Source: Paenibacillus sp. P25 | GTDB lineage: Bacteria > Bacillota > Bacilli > Paenibacillales > NBRC-103111 | Direction of reading: 5' to 3' | NCBI GenBank assembly: GCA_024704175.1 | Contig: CP085629.1 | Span: 7,739,501-7,803,500 of the forward strand | DNA length: 64,000 nt | In this document: positions 31,891-42,450 of the stretch, piece after piece | Position numbering within the stretch: the stretch's first letter is position 1 | Layout: each line of letters begins with the position of its first letter | Notes under the pieces: model-generated | Told to the model about the DNA's origin: nothing | What the model saw: only the letters and a program-made list of their open reading frames with translations | Databases searched by the model: none | Made by a program: the position numbers and the translations under genes

Positions 31891-33441
31891 AGAGCATGTC
31901 AGAGAGGGCATCGAGCTGGCCGTCGATTGGGGTAAATTCGGCGTTACCGAGCGGCTGATGGCTGAAGACGGGCGGCAGGCCCTTAAGCTGATCCGTTCCC
32001 ATCAACCCGCCGTGTTGTTCTGCGATATGAGCATGCCCGGGATGGACGGGACCGAGCTCCTGCGCCTCTTGCGGGAAGAAGGCTGGGACACGCAGGTCAT
32101 TGTCGTGAGCGGGTATGACGCTTTCCAGTATACCCGCGCGGCGATCCGTGCGAGCGGCGTCGATTATTTGCTCAAGCCTTTCCGCAAAAGCGACCTGGAG
32201 CAGGCCCTGGAGCGGGCGGTAGCGGCCTGGCGGGAGCGGGAAAGCCATCTTCAGGAGAAGCGGGAAACCGGCTATCGCCTGCGCCAGGCGGACGCGCTGC
32301 TCGACGAGCAGAAGCTGGCGGCCTATTTCAAAGGAGAGGCGGCTTTCAGCGAAGCGATCCGCGGGATTTTCTATAAGGTAGGGCTTCAGGCGGAGCGGAT
32401 CCGGGCGGCCCTCGTGCTGCCGCGCAACCGGATGGGGCTCGTGGACCGGCGTTTTTTCGGCGACGGCGAGCTGTTCGTTTTTGCAGTCAATAATATTGCT
32501 CACGAGACTTTGAAGCCCTACGGCTCTCATTACTTGTGCCGGCTGGACGATTACCAATGGTCGCTGCTCACTTCGGCGGAGGAAGCGTACCGGACGCCCG
32601 GCGATTTCAAGCGGTATATGGACAAAGTGGCGGAGGCCTGGCGGAACACGCTGGGGCTCGAGGCGCTGGTCGGTTTGGGCGAGGCGGAAGCGTCGGCGGA
32701 GACGTCGCCTTCAGCTGTCGCGGCCGCACGCGCAGCGCTATTAAAGTGCAATCTGCTCGGCGGCGCAGGCACCCCAGGCATCCGAAGCGGACCGTCCAAG
32801 GAGCCGCCGCGGCTGACGGATCAGCAAATCCTGCTGCAGGCCGCACTGAAAAGCGAGAACAAAGCCTACGCGGCGGAAATCATCCAGTCCTTCACCCGTT
32901 CGCTGCGGGAGCAAGGAGCCTTAAGCCTGAAGGAGCTGCAGGCGTACACCGTGGAAGCCAATCTGCTGCTGGAACGGGCTAGCCGGCTTGTTCTGTCCGG
33001 CAGGGAAGCGGCCGACCTCTTCATGCCGCTGTGGATCAGTGATTTGGACGAATGGGAGCGCATGCTGATTCAGCAGTGGTGGAGGCTGATGGAAGAAGCG
33101 GGGGGCGAGGGCTTCGGCTCCCGTGGAATCCAGACGATCCGAGACTACATGCACGTGCATTTTCAGGAGGATCTTTCCTTGTCGGTGCTGTCCGAGAAGT
33201 TTCATTTCAGCCCGCAGTACATCGCCAAGAAGTTCAAGGAGCTGTACAACACCACCGTCATGACGTATCTGACCGAGTGCGGATGGAAAAGGCCAAGTCG
33301 CTCCTCATCCACACGGAGATGCCTGTCTCCGAAATGGCCGCAACGCTTGGGTACGCAGACGAGAATTATTTCGGCAAAGTGTTCAAGAAGCAGACGGGCT
33401 CCTCTCCGCTGCAGTACCGCAAGCAGCAGCGACATTCATAG
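31865..33441 (+). CDS. YesN-type response regulator with AraC DNA-binding domain, frameshifted
   Basis: About 525 residues. Receiver domain with acidic pocket DDEE, phospho-acceptor Asp54 in FCDMSMPGMDG and Lys in YLLKPF. A long central region of unknown structure follows, then the AraC-type helix-turn-helix pair (LSLSVLSEKFHFSPQYIAKK and, after a frame change near 33285, MEKAKSLLIHTEMPVSEMA and LGYADENYFGKVFKKQTG). Start ATG behind GAGGGGG. Paired with the overlapping kinase; it probably activates the ABC sugar genes starting at 33539. Confidence 0.9.
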
Positions 33442-33538
33442 ATTCCTTTTTTCGGCGAAAATATTATCTGCCTTTCCCGCCGCAGGCTTAGTACACTGAT
33501 CTTGAACAGATGAACTACACTTAAGGGGAACCGGAGTC

Positions 33539-34825
33539 ATGAAAAAATGGTTATCGATGTTTACGGTGACTGCATTGCTTGCCGCAACGGTCGGCTGCGC
33601 CGGAGGGAACGAGCCGGCTGATAACGCCGGAAGCTCGGGAAAATCCTCGGGCGGCAGCGCCGGCGGAGATAAAGTAACCATCAAACTGATGCAGTTTAAG
33701 GTGGAGATTACCGACAAAGTCAAAGCGATGGCCGCCGATTACATGGCCCAGCATCCGAATGTCGTAATCGAGGCGCAGGTGACCTCCGACTACGATACGC
33801 TGCTGAGAACCCGGTTTGCTTCCGGGGATGCGCCGGACGTCTTTATGACCAAAGCGTTCACCGATATTTCCGACTGGTCGGATAAACTCGCCGATCTGTC
33901 GAACGAACCCTGGATGTCCAAAGTATCTCCTTCCGCGGTACAGGGGATGACGGTGAACGGCAAGAAGCTGGGCTTCCCGGTTGCCTTTGAGGGCTACGGC
34001 TTTATTTACAACAAGGATCTCTTCGCCAAAGCGGGGATCGACAAGGTGCCGACGACGCTGTCGGAGCTGAAGCAGGTCAACGAGAAGCTGAAAGCCGCGG
34101 GCATTCCGTCTTACTCCGAAGCTTACAAGGAATGGTGGGTGCTCGGCCAGCACTTGTTCAACCTGCCGTTCGCCTACGAGAAAGACCCGGTGGCGACGAT
34201 CGATAAAATCAATAAAGGCGAAGCCAAAGTGAACGACGTCGCCAACATGAACGGATTCTTCGATGTCCTGGACATGACCGTGAAGTACGGCAAAGGCGCC
34301 GAATCGGTCGGCGTCAGCTACGACAACCAGGTGTCGGACTTCTCCTCCGGCAAGACGGCGATGATGCAGCAGGGCGTATGGACCATCGACTCGATTATGA
34401 AGATCAACCCGAACATCAAGATGGGCATGTTCGCCATTCCGCTGAACGACAACGCCGCAGATACGAAGATGCCTGTAGGCGTTCCCGGTTATTACGTCAT
34501 CAACAAGAATGCCAAGAACCTGGACGAATGCAAGAAGTTCCTGACCTGGCTCCATGATAACGGGCAAAAATATTTGGTCGACTCCTTCAAGCTGATCCCG
34601 GCGTTCACCGATCTGAAGACGACACCCGAGCTCGGACCGCTCGCTGCAGACCTGAGCTCCTACGTCGAGAAGAACCAGACGATACCGTGGGCGCATACCC
34701 TCTGGCCTTCCGGTTCGAACCAGGAGTTTGCAAAGCCGCTGCAGGCTTATGTAGGCGGACAAATGAATAAAGAGCAAACCTTGGCCGAAGTGCAGAAGAT
34801 CTGGAAGGAACGCGTCAAAAAATAA
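33539..34825 (+). CDS. Extracellular solute-binding lipoprotein of a carbohydrate ABC importer
   Basis: 428 residues, intact. Lipoprotein signal MKKWLSMFTVTALLAATVGC with the lipobox Cys at residue 20, then a Gly/Ser-rich spacer and a family 1 (SBP_bac) fold: DAPDVFMTKAF near residue 100, GFPVAFEGYGFIYNKDLFAK near 140-160, GKTAMMQQGVW near 270 and PVGVPGYYVINKNAKN near 320. AAGGGG precedes the ATG. The intact frame contrasts with its neighbours. Substrate is probably an oligosaccharide (inference). Located directly after the YesM/YesN pair and before two permease genes; no ATPase gene is present, so a shared MsmX-type ATPase elsewhere is expected. Confidence 0.92.
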   Translation: MKKWLSMFTVTALLAATVGCAGGNEPADNAGSSGKSSGGSAGGDKVTIKLMQFKVEITDKVKAMAADYMAQHPNVVIEAQVTSDYDTLLRTRFASGDAPDVFMTKAFTDISDWSDKLADLSNEPWMSKVSPSAVQGMTVNGKKLGFPVAFEGYGFIYNKDLFAKAGIDKVPTTLSELKQVNEKLKAAGIPSYSEAYKEWWVLGQHLFNLPFAYEKDPVATIDKINKGEAKVNDVANMNGFFDVLDMTVKYGKGAESVGVSYDNQVSDFSSGKTAMMQQGVWTIDSIMKINPNIKMGMFAIPLNDNAADTKMPVGVPGYYVINKNAKNLDECKKFLTWLHDNGQKYLVDSFKLIPAFTDLKTTPELGPLAADLSSYVEKNQTIPWAHTLWPSGSNQEFAKPLQAYVGGQMNKEQTLAEVQKIWKERVKK

Positions 34826-34842
34826 CATAGTCCTGAACGACG

Positions 34843-34874
34843 GGTGCATGGCTTCCGACCGGAGGCCATGCACC
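34843..34874 (+). promoter_or_regulatory. Intercistronic hairpin between binding protein and permease genes
   Basis: GGTGCATGGC...GCCATGCACC is a perfect ten-base-pair stem without a T-tract, just after the binding-protein stop codon. In sugar ABC operons such stems often protect the upstream message and so raise the binding protein over the permeases. That role is inferred here. Confidence 0.6.
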
Positions 34875-34915
34875 ATTATTAAACAGACTCCGTGTGCGGA
34901 GAGGAAGGAGAGGCC

Positions 34916-35794
34916 ATGACCAAAACGAAAACGAGGCAAATGCTCACCTATACCGCTTTCGTTGCGCCGGCGGTTCTATTTTTCGCCATGATCATCCTGG
35001 TGCCGTTCCTGCGGGCCATCCTGTTTTCGTTTCAGGACTGGAACGGGATCAGCAGCGAAGTCCGCTGGGCGGGCTGGAGCAATTATGTCAAGCTGTTCAG
35101 CGACACCGGATTTTTGAAATCGTTCTCATTCACATTTAAATATGTACTGGTCACGACCGTGTTTCTTAATTTGGTCGGGCTCCTGCTGGCCCTGGTGCTC
35201 AACATGGCGCTGAAGACGCGGAACGTGCTGCGCACGGCGTTCTTCCTGCCTTACGTGATCGGGCCGGTCATCATCGGCTTCATCTGGCAGTTCATCATTA
35301 CCCGGTTGTTCGGAGAGATCGGCAAGGCAACCGGATGGCTGTTATTTCAGAAAAACTGGCTCAGCCTGCCCGAGTACGCATTCTGGTCCCTCGTTATCGT
35401 GACGGTCTGGCATTCCGCAGGCTATTTCATGGTGATCTATTTGGCCGCGCTGCAGGGTGTTCCCAAGGACATGCTTGAAGCGGCCGAGATGGACGGGGCG
35501 GGGCGTCTCAAGCGGTTCTGGCATGTGATTCTGCCGCTCATCCGCCCGGCGATGACGATCAATTTGTTCCTTGCGATATCGAACGGCTTCAAGGGCTTCG
35601 ATCTGAACTTTGCCCTGACCAAGGGCGGGCCGTTCGGATCAACGGAATCGCTTGCTTACCATATTTATTTGGACGCCTTTACGAAGAACCTGTTCACCTA
35701 CGCATCGGCCAAGGCCGTTCTGTTTTTCCTGGTGCTCGCTTCGATCACCCTCGTGCAGGTGGCCGTCATGAAACGCAGGGAGGTGGAAATGTGA
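34916..35794 (+). CDS. Carbohydrate ABC transporter permease (MalF/UgpA type)
   Basis: 292 residues, intact. The ATG at 34916 is chosen over an in-frame upstream start because GGAAGGAG lies five to ten bases before it. Six membrane helices, beginning MLTYTAFVAPAVLFFAMIIL; the cytoplasmic EAA loop reads MLEAAEMDGAGRLKRFWHVI and contacts the ATPase. Ends in ATGTGA overlap with the next gene, so the two permeases are translated together. Confidence 0.92.
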   Translation: MTKTKTRQMLTYTAFVAPAVLFFAMIILVPFLRAILFSFQDWNGISSEVRWAGWSNYVKLFSDTGFLKSFSFTFKYVLVTTVFLNLVGLLLALVLNMALKTRNVLRTAFFLPYVIGPVIIGFIWQFIITRLFGEIGKATGWLLFQKNWLSLPEYAFWSLVIVTVWHSAGYFMVIYLAALQGVPKDMLEAAEMDGAGRLKRFWHVILPLIRPAMTINLFLAISNGFKGFDLNFALTKGGPFGSTESLAYHIYLDAFTKNLFTYASAKAVLFFLVLASITLVQVAVMKRREVEM

Positions 35795-36626
35795 AACGGG
35801 ACCGTTACACTCCGGGCCTCGGGATTATTGAACTGCTCATGATTGCACTGGCGGTGCTGTTCTTTTTCCCGCTATACATGACCTTCATCAACGGGTTCAA
35901 AACGTACAACGAAGTCGTCACGTCGACCGTCGCGCTTCCTCATATCTTCCAGTTTAAAAACTTCGCCGTCGTCTGGAAACAGATCAACTTCCTCGGCGTG
36001 TTTATGAACTCCCTGATCGTGACCGTCGTGTCGGTAGCGGGCATTCTGCTCATCAGCTCGGTCTGCGGCCTATCAGCTGGTCCGCCGTCCGGGTCCGGTC
36101 AGCCAGATTATTTTCCTTGCGATCCTGTCTTCGCTGGTCATTCCGTTCCAGACGATGATGATTCCGCTGGTGAAGGTCGCGCAGGAGCTGCATTTGATCA
36201 ATACGCTGTACGGTATCATTATGATGTATTGGGGCTTCGGCATTCCGCTCGCGCTGTTCCTGTACCACGGCTTCATCAAATCGATTCCGCGCGAGCTGGA
36301 GGAAGCGGCGCATATCGACGGGAGCGGAACCTTCGGCGTGTACTTCCGGATTCTGCTTGCCGCTGCTCAAGCCGATCACCACAACGATCGCGATTCTGCA
36401 CTCGCTTTGGATCTGGAACGATTTTCTGCTGCCGCTGATCACGCTCAGCTCCAAGCGGAACCAGACGATTCCGCTCGCTTCCTCCGTCTACTTCGGGCAG
36501 TATACGAACGAGTGGCATCTGGCGATGGCGGCGCTCACGATGGCCGTCGTCCCGATCATCCTCTTCTTTCTGCTGATGCAGCGGTACATCATTCAAGGGA
36601 TCACGGCCGGCGCCGTGAAAGGATAA
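35791..36626 (+). CDS. Carbohydrate ABC transporter permease (MalG/UgpE type), frameshifted
   Basis: About 278 residues. GTG start overlapping the previous stop by four bases. First helix GIIELLMIALAVLFFFPLYM; after a frame change near 36066 the core AYQLVRRPGPVSQIIFLAIL and LVIPFQTMMIPL follows; the EAA loop RELEEAAHIDGSGTFGVYFR is clear; after a second change near 36360 the C-terminal part PLLKPITTTIAILHSLWIWN to YIIQGITAGAVKG completes the family. Both flanks are typical, so the gene is probably intact in the organism. Confidence 0.87.
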
Positions 36627-36638
36627 GCATAAGAAGTT

Positions 36639-36669
36639 AAACCGTTCGGGAAACCGGACGGTTTTTTTT
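36639..36669 (+). terminator. Terminator of the sugar ABC operon
   Basis: AAACCGTTCGG and CCGGACGGTTT form a hairpin followed by TTTTT, 13 bases after the last permease gene. Confidence 0.9.
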
Positions 36670-36831
36670 CTGCCGCAGAAATGAAGTATGATAAAAAATT
36701 TTTAATCTTTCGTAAGCTTATACAAAATTCCGTGCTTACAGCCGAAATGAAATAGAGTGGAGAAAGTTGTTTTTTTGACGAATGAAGCCAAGCATCCAAA
36801 CAATTTGACTAGGGTAAGGGGATACTTCATC

Positions 36832-38820
36832 ATGACATTGTTGAGAAGATTCATCAAGAGGCTTACCATTAAACGGGTGGCGCAGCAGGTCGCTCTTGTT
36901 CTTTGCCCTTGCGCTGATCGTTCCAGGAGTCATCCTGGGCTATACTTCCTATAACAGCGCCAAAGCCCAGCTGCAGAAGAAGCTGGAGGATACGGCGGAA
37001 TCCAACGTGAAGTCGCTGAACCAAACGATCGATCAAATCATCGGCCTCGAGACGGCCAACATGAAACAGCTGGCACTGCAGATTGCCTCGGCTCAAATCG
37101 ATAAGAAGGATGCCCAGACGCAGAAATTGATCGACGATTTCATGAAACAGCATCCCGAGCTTGAAGTGCTGACGTTAGGCAATAATAACGGGGCTTGGAT
37201 GAAGTCGCCGGACCCCGGCAAGCAGGAATACGATCCGCGGACGAGGGACTGGTACAAAGCACTTTTCACCCAGCCGGGCAAACCGCTTGTTTCGGATCCG
37301 ACCATCTCGGTGTCGACCAAGAATGTCGTTGTGATCATAGGCGTCACGTCGCCGGACGGCAAGGGGGCGATCGGCGTCAATCTAAGCCTCAGCAAGCTTA
37401 ACGATATCGTCAAAGATGTCAAATTCGGTACGGAAGGCTATGCGTACGTTCTGGACAGGACGAATAAATACTTGTCACATCCTACGCAGAAATTAGGCGA
37501 TCAAGCGACAGGGGAACAGTTTCAAAAGATGCAGGCGGGGAAGTCCGGTTCGGTGTCGTATGAATTGGACGGAGAGACCCGGAAAGCCTTCTATACCACT
37601 AACGAGCAGACGGGATGGAAGATCGCCGCCGTCCTTATGAACCGGGAATTCAGCCAAGCCGCCCGGCCGATCTTGGTGCAGACCGCGGTTGTACTGGCCG
37701 TGGCGATCATCGTGATGATGCTGCTTCTCACTCTCGTAATTAACCGGGTTACGCGTCCGATCGAGCAGTTGTCCGTTTCGGCAACTCGTGTGCGCGAAGG
37801 ACATCTGAACGAAAAGGTTATTACGAAACGTCAGGATGAAATCGGGGTGTTGGCGGAGAATTACAACGCCATGGTGGCATCGCTTCGCGGGATTGTCATG
37901 GACGTGTCCCAGACTTCAAGCCTGCTGGCTGCATCCAGCGAAGAAATGGCGGCCAGTGCCGAAGAAAACACCATAGCGGTCGAGCATGTAAATGAAATGG
38001 TGCAGGATTCCGCCAGGAAGGCCGAAGACCAAGCTCGTGCCATTGCCGAAAGCGCCGGAACCATGGAAGAGATGTCCGTCGGGATTGTGAGAATCGCCGA
38101 ATCCGCCGGTACCATCGTCGAATCGTCGAATCAGACGGCGGAGGATGTGGAAATCGGCGGCGAGAAGGTCAGGCAGGTCTCGGAGCAAATGGTCGCCATT
38201 CGCCAGTCGGTGGAAGAATCGGCTCATTTCATCGAGACTCTTCACAGCCTGAGCGCGAAAGTGACGCAAATGACGGCCGCGATCAGCGCCATCGCCGGGC
38301 AAACCAATATTCTTTCGCTAAACGCGGGCATCGAGGCTGTACGGGCCGGCGAGCAGGGCCGGGGCTTCGCCGTGGTTGCGGGGAGGTTCGCAAGCTGGCG
38401 GAGCAATCGAAGCTGACGGCGGGCGATATCGAGGAAACCTTGTCCCAAATGACAAGCTTGATTGTAAAGGCCGCGGAAGTGATGACCACCAGGGTAACCG
38501 CCGATGTCGAGAAGGGTGCCCGCATCACCGAAGAAGCAAGAGCGGCTTTTGACAATATCCAGAAATCCACCCGGCTGATTGTAACGCAGATTCATGAGGT
38601 GTCTGCCATTACACAGCAGATGTCGGCCAGCGCCCAGGAAGTGTCGGCTTCGGTTCAGGAGATGTCGCATCTCGCGAAGAGCACGATGTCTTCCTTCGGG
38701 AGCGTGAGCGCCGCCGCCCAGCAGCAGCTTGCCTCTATGGAGGAGATCGCTTCTTCGACGTTTGCCTTGTCCAAGACGGCCGAAGAAATGCAGCGCACCG
38801 TCGAACGTTTTAAATGGTGA
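36832..38820 (+). CDS. Methyl-accepting chemotaxis protein with dCache sensor, frameshifted
   Basis: About 662 residues. ATG behind AAGGGG. The first membrane helix spans a frame change near 36891 (...FFALALIVPGVILGYTSY). The extracellular dCache_1 domain contains the signature DPRTRDWYKALFTQPGKPLV and VTSPDGKGAIGVNLSLSKL. Second helix AVVLAVAIIVMMLLLTLVI, HAMP (RPIEQLSVSATRVREG), and the signalling coiled coil with the hairpin tip core IAGQTNILSLNAGIEAVRAG; a frame change near 38385 is followed by EVRKLAEQSK to the end ERFKW. dCache sensors often bind amino acids or small metabolites. Transcribed alone after the ABC operon terminator. Confidence 0.9.
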
Positions 38821-38959
38821 TAACCCGCTTTCCGCGACAAAAGAGGCTTCCATTTCCGTTTTTCACAGCGGATTGGGAGCTTCTTTGTTTGAAATTGGAC
38901 CGTCCATTATATCCGCAGCGTCATAGGGGAAGGGAGCATGTGGACGGCTCCTCGCCGGA

Positions 38960-38988
38960 TTGACAACATTTGGGCGGGGGTCTATAGT
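38960..38988 (+). promoter_or_regulatory. Sigma-A-type promoter for the SDR gene
   Basis: A consensus TTGACA (38960-38965) and TATAGT (38983-38988) with an ideal 17-base spacer, about 140 bases before the SDR start. The inverted repeat at 38995 begins six bases after the -10 box. Confidence 0.8.
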
Positions 38989-38994
38989 AATAAT

Positions 38995-39014
38995 TAGTGA
39001 GTTATTACTCACTA
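38995..39014. promoter_or_regulatory. Inverted repeat, probable TetR-type operator
   Basis: TAGTGAG-TTATTA-CTCACTA: seven-base perfect arms around a six-base spacer, covering the expected transcription start. This arrangement is typical of TetR-family operators and would block initiation. No TetR gene lies next to it; the only TetR gene in the window (53371) has a different inverted repeat by its own neighbour. Confidence 0.65.
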
Positions 39015-39130
39015 TCAGGCCTCTTTACGGCCCCGGATGGAGGTGATCGCCAGCTCCCGGAAGGAAAGAACACATCGGCATCTCGTGAGAAAGTAAGTGG
39101 AACGAAATGACTAGATTAGGAGATGGACTC

Positions 39131-39890
39131 ATGAACCTTCAAGGAAGAATCGCGATCGTCACAGGCGGGGCAAGAGGAATCGGCAGAGCCGCCTCGAAGA
39201 GTCTGGCCCGGCAGGGTGCCAAGGTAGTGGTCAATTATGTCAGCAACGGGCTGCGCTGCCGAAGAGACGGTAGGGGAGATCACGGCGCAAGGCGGGGAAG
39301 CTGTCGCCATCCGGGCGGATGTCCGCGACCCGCAGGAAATCTCGAGCCTGGTAGAGGAAACCAAACGGGTGTTCGGAGGCCGCGTTGATATCCTAGTGAG
39401 CAACGCCAACATCGGCTTTCCGGTCAAGCCGTTCATGGAAGTGTCTTGGGATGAGTTTGCGCAGAAGCTGAACGGGGAGCTGAAGGCGGCTTTTACCGTA
39501 ACGCAGGCTGTCATTCCGGCCATGGTTGAGCAAAAGTACGGGCGGATCGTCTATGTCTCCAGCGGCTCAAGCAAACATGCGACACCGAATTTTATCGCCC
39601 ACGGCACGGCCAAGGGCGGGCTCGATTCGTTCGCCCGGTATATTGCTGGGGAATTCGGCCCTTATGGCATCACAGCCAATGTGGTGGCACCCGGAATGAC
39701 CGAAACCGATGCAGTAGCTCAGACGCCGGGGACCGAGCATATGAAAGAGGCCTTGGCTCAAATGACACCCCTGCGCCGTATCGCGCAGCCGGAGGATATC
39801 GGGGATGTAATCGCCTTCCTAGCAAGCGATGCGAGCCGGTTTGTTACAGGCTCTTATACGCCGGTCAACGGCGGAATGATGATGGAATAA
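39131..39890 (+). CDS. SDR-family oxidoreductase (FabG-like), frameshifted, His at the catalytic Tyr position
   Basis: About 253 residues. ATG 39131 is chosen because AGGAGATGG lies eight bases before it. Rossmann motif VTGGARGIGRAASKSLARQG; frame change near 39250; DVRDP, NANIG (usual NNAG) and the active-site stretch VSSGSSKHATPNFIAHGTAK. The Ser and Lys of the catalytic tetrad are in place, but the residue four before Lys is His, not Tyr. The C-terminus SDASRFVTGSYTPVNGGMMM is typical. The family reduces ketones or oxidises alcohols with NAD(P)H. Expression is probably held by a TetR-type repressor binding 38995-39014. Confidence 0.85.
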
Positions 39891-39907
39891 TCTTTATATA
39901 AAGTCTA

Positions 39908-39947
39908 AAAAACCGTCAGAGAACCTATCGTTCCCTGACGGTTTTTG
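39908..39947. terminator. Bidirectional terminator between convergent genes
   Basis: AAACCGTCAGAGAA and TTCCCTGACGGTTT form a stem with T-rich tails on both strands. It serves the SDR gene on plus and the phosphoesterase gene on minus. Confidence 0.88.
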
Positions 39948-39955
39948 CACTTCTG

Positions 39956-40792
39956 TCAGATCCGTGGCGCAGCCGCCAGAGGGAAGCATTGGTCGCGGTC
40001 AGCGGCTTCGCCCTGTGCATTCGGAGCCCGGTGATAACGGGGAAGCTTGTCGAACAATATCCGTGCGCTCTCCAAAATTTCCGGGTCGGCAGCGGTCACA
40101 ACGGAACTGCGCACTTCCGATCCGTCGATTTCGACGATCCGGAAGGACGGATGGCAAAGGCTCGCCGCCGTTTGAATAAAATGCCATCCTTCCTCGCGAA
40201 CGATCGAATGGATATGATTATGACCGTTAAAGTAAAATCCTCCGCCGGCTCTGCTTCTTAAGATGGATCGGATGTCAATGGAAGGATCGATATGCATTTT
40301 CTCATCGTTTGACATCGTTGTTGTTCCGTATACGGGGTGATGGGCGAAGACCATAACGGGCTTCTCCGGGGAAACCTGCAGATGAGCCTGAAGCCATTCC
40401 AACTGCTTCCCGGTCAAATAACCGCTCCAGTCATCCGGACGCATTTCCCTCGTGGAATCCAGAAAGATGAGGAGCGCCTCCGGGGTTTCCAGCACGTCGT
40501 TCAGCGGCTGGGCGATGAGCGATTCGACCTCGGCTTTGGGCAGCTCGTAGGCATCGTGATTGCCCAGAACGTGGCGGAACGGCTTGCCGGAGCGGCGGAT
40601 GAGGCGGTACATGCTTTCGAATTCTTCAGCGAGACCCATGTGAGTCAGATCCCCGAGCGAAATGTGCAAATCTGCCTCAAGCTCAAGAAACTGCAGCAAG
40701 TACCTCTCATAAAAACGTTCCTTCGCCTGCTGAAGCTCAACGTTTTCCTCCCCGAAATAGTGCAGATCTCCCATCAATGCCAAACGCAGCAT
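39956..40792 (-). CDS. Calcineurin-like metallophosphoesterase
   Basis: 278 residues, intact. The metal-binding motifs of the family appear in order: MGDLHYF (D-x-H), SLGDLTHMG (GD), VLGNHDAYE (GNHD), VFAHHPVYG and GHNHIHS. No signal peptide, so it is cytoplasmic. Such enzymes cut phosphomonoesters or diesters (cyclic nucleotides, nucleotides); the substrate is not evident. Transcribed alone and convergent with the SDR gene. Confidence 0.9.
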   Translation of the reverse strand: MLRLALMGDLHYFGEENVELQQAKERFYERYLLQFLELEADLHISLGDLTHMGLAEEFESMYRLIRRSGKPFRHVLGNHDAYELPKAEVESLIAQPLNDVLETPEALLIFLDSTREMRPDDWSGYLTGKQLEWLQAHLQVSPEKPVMVFAHHPVYGTTTMSNDEKMHIDPSIDIRSILRSRAGGGFYFNGHNHIHSIVREEGWHFIQTAASLCHPSFRIVEIDGSEVRSSVVTAADPEILESARILFDKLPRYHRAPNAQGEAADRDQCFPLAAAPRI

Positions 40793-40799
40793 GGCTATC

Positions 40800-41107
40800 T
40801 CTCCTATCGTTTTCAGGTTACGTACCTTTACTTTATTTTAATGGAACAATATGAATATGAAATCAACTGCATTTTAATGATTTGTAAATAATGTTTAAAA
40901 ATGAAACAAGAACGGCGTTGATTAGGTTTGAAGTGACGACTATAATTTGTGTTAAGCGGTTTCATTATCTGAATGTGTTTCTAAATTAAACATACCGAAG
41001 GGGTTGGACTATGCGAGTATGAACCGGAACAAATAAAAGCGGATCGCATTATTGTAAGCGCTGTACAATCGCTTGAAGCCTAATCGACTTAGAAGGAGCG
41101 ATTCCTT
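40800..41107 (+). promoter_or_regulatory. Promoter region of the MFS/LarA-like pair, with promoter at 40918-40946
   Basis: This 308-base gap contains a sigma-A-type promoter TTGATT (40918-40923), 17 bases, TATAAT (40941-40946). Further down, TGTAAGCGCTGTACA (41053-41067) is close to a catabolite-responsive element but has one extra base between the half-sites. Between them, GAAGGGG precedes an ATG at 41011, and with one base inserted a 25-codon reading ending IIVSAVQSLEA appears; it could be a leader peptide or the remnant of a lost gene. Confidence 0.6.
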
Positions 41108-42386
41108 GTGGGAACTTCCAAATGGATGAAAATCATACCCGTTGCTTTCATCATGTATATGCTCGCTTATATGGACCGGATCAATATCGGCATTCTAATG
41201 CCTTATATGCAAAAGGATCTGAATTTATCCGCCTCGGCCGCCGGGGACATTGCCGGTATTTTCTTCTGGGGCTATATGATCCTGCAGATTCCGGGCGGCA
41301 TTCTCGCCACGAGATGGTCGGCCCGCAAGTTCATTTTTATCTTGATGCTGCTGTGGGGCATTGCCGCCATAGCCACCGGCCTGGTGCAAACCGAAGGACA
41401 ATTGAAAGCGGTTCGCTTCCTCCTCGGCGTAGCGGAAGGCGGGGTATGGCCCGCCGTGCTCGTGCTGCTTGCCTCCTGGTTCACCCAGAAGGAGCGGGCC
41501 AGGGCCAACGCCTTCTGGATGGCGTGCCTGCCGGTTTCCGCTATGCTGATGGCGCCGCTCTCCGGAGCGCCGCTGGCCCATTTTAACTGGCATCAGGTAC
41601 TCGTTATCGAAGGCATTCCGCCCCTTGTATGGGCGTTTGTCTGGTATTTTGCAGTGAAGGACCGGCCGTCCGAAGCGGGCTGGATGAATGAAGCGGAGAA
41701 GCGGAAGTCGCTGGCGGAATTGGAAGAAGAGCAGAAGAAGAAAGTGAAGTCGGACGGCTTCGGCGCCGCTTTCAAGAATGGCAAGGTTTGGGGGCTCGTC
41801 GTCATGTATCTGTTCTGGATGACCGGATTTTACGGGTATACATTATGGGTACCGAGCGTGGTGAAAACCTTTACGCAGGATCCGGTGACGATGGGATGGC
41901 TAACGGCGATACCGTTCACCTGTGCGCTGATCGGCATGCTTTGCTGAACTCCTATTGGTCCGACCGGCGCATGAACCGGATTCAGCATGCCGCCGTTCCG
42001 CGCTGATCGGGGCGGTCACTATGGTGGTGGGTCAATTTGTAAGCGATCCCTTCCTGCAAATGCTGCTTCTTTCGATTACGGCAATCTGCGTATATGCGCC
42101 ATACGGTCCGTTATGGGCCATCCCTACGGCCATCGTCCCCGCCAGCATCGCGGGAGCCGCGCTCGGACTGCAGAATGCGATCGGCAATTTAGGCGGATAT
42201 TACGGCCCGAAAGTAGTAGGCATGCTGAAGGACGCCACAGGCGACTTTCATGCAGGCTTTTACTTCCTGGCGGGTTCGCTTGTGCTTGCGGCAATTACTA
42301 CGCTGATCCTGGGGCGCTTTGTGAATCCGACCGCCAAAGCGGATAGCGGCGGCAGGAGCGAGCTGAAGCTATCGCAAAACGTATAA
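41108..42386 (+). CDS. MFS transporter, ACS (anion:cation symporter) type, frameshifted
   Basis: About 426 residues. GTG start nine bases after AAGGAG. The N-half has FIMYMLAYMDRINIGILMPY, FFWGYMILQIPGGILATRWS and RFLLGVAEGGVWPAVLVLLA, the patterns of the ACS family (hexuronate, tartrate, phthalate carriers). Frame changes near 41943 and 41996 break helix 8-9; the C-half continues IPTAIVPASIAGAALGLQNA and NLGGYYGPKVVGMLKDATG. It imports an organic acid anion with a cation. A hairpin (42394-42413, CGGCATC/GATGCCG) without a T-tract lies between it and the LarA-like gene, so the two are likely co-transcribed. Confidence 0.88.
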
Positions 42387-42450
42387 TCAGGGGCGGCATC
42401 TTCACGGATGCCGTCTTATCCTCATTTGATAAAGAAGGGATTGGAGAGAC

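Noticed and set aside
33551..34939. Long open frame on the minus strand opposite the sugar-binding lipoprotein
   Set aside because: The plus-strand protein has a perfect lipoprotein signal and family motifs; the antisense frame has no recognisable domain and arises from codon bias.
41053..41067. Catabolite-responsive element TGTAAGCGCTGTACA
   Set aside because: One extra base between the half-sites breaks the usual 14-base consensus, so it is noted only as CRE-like.
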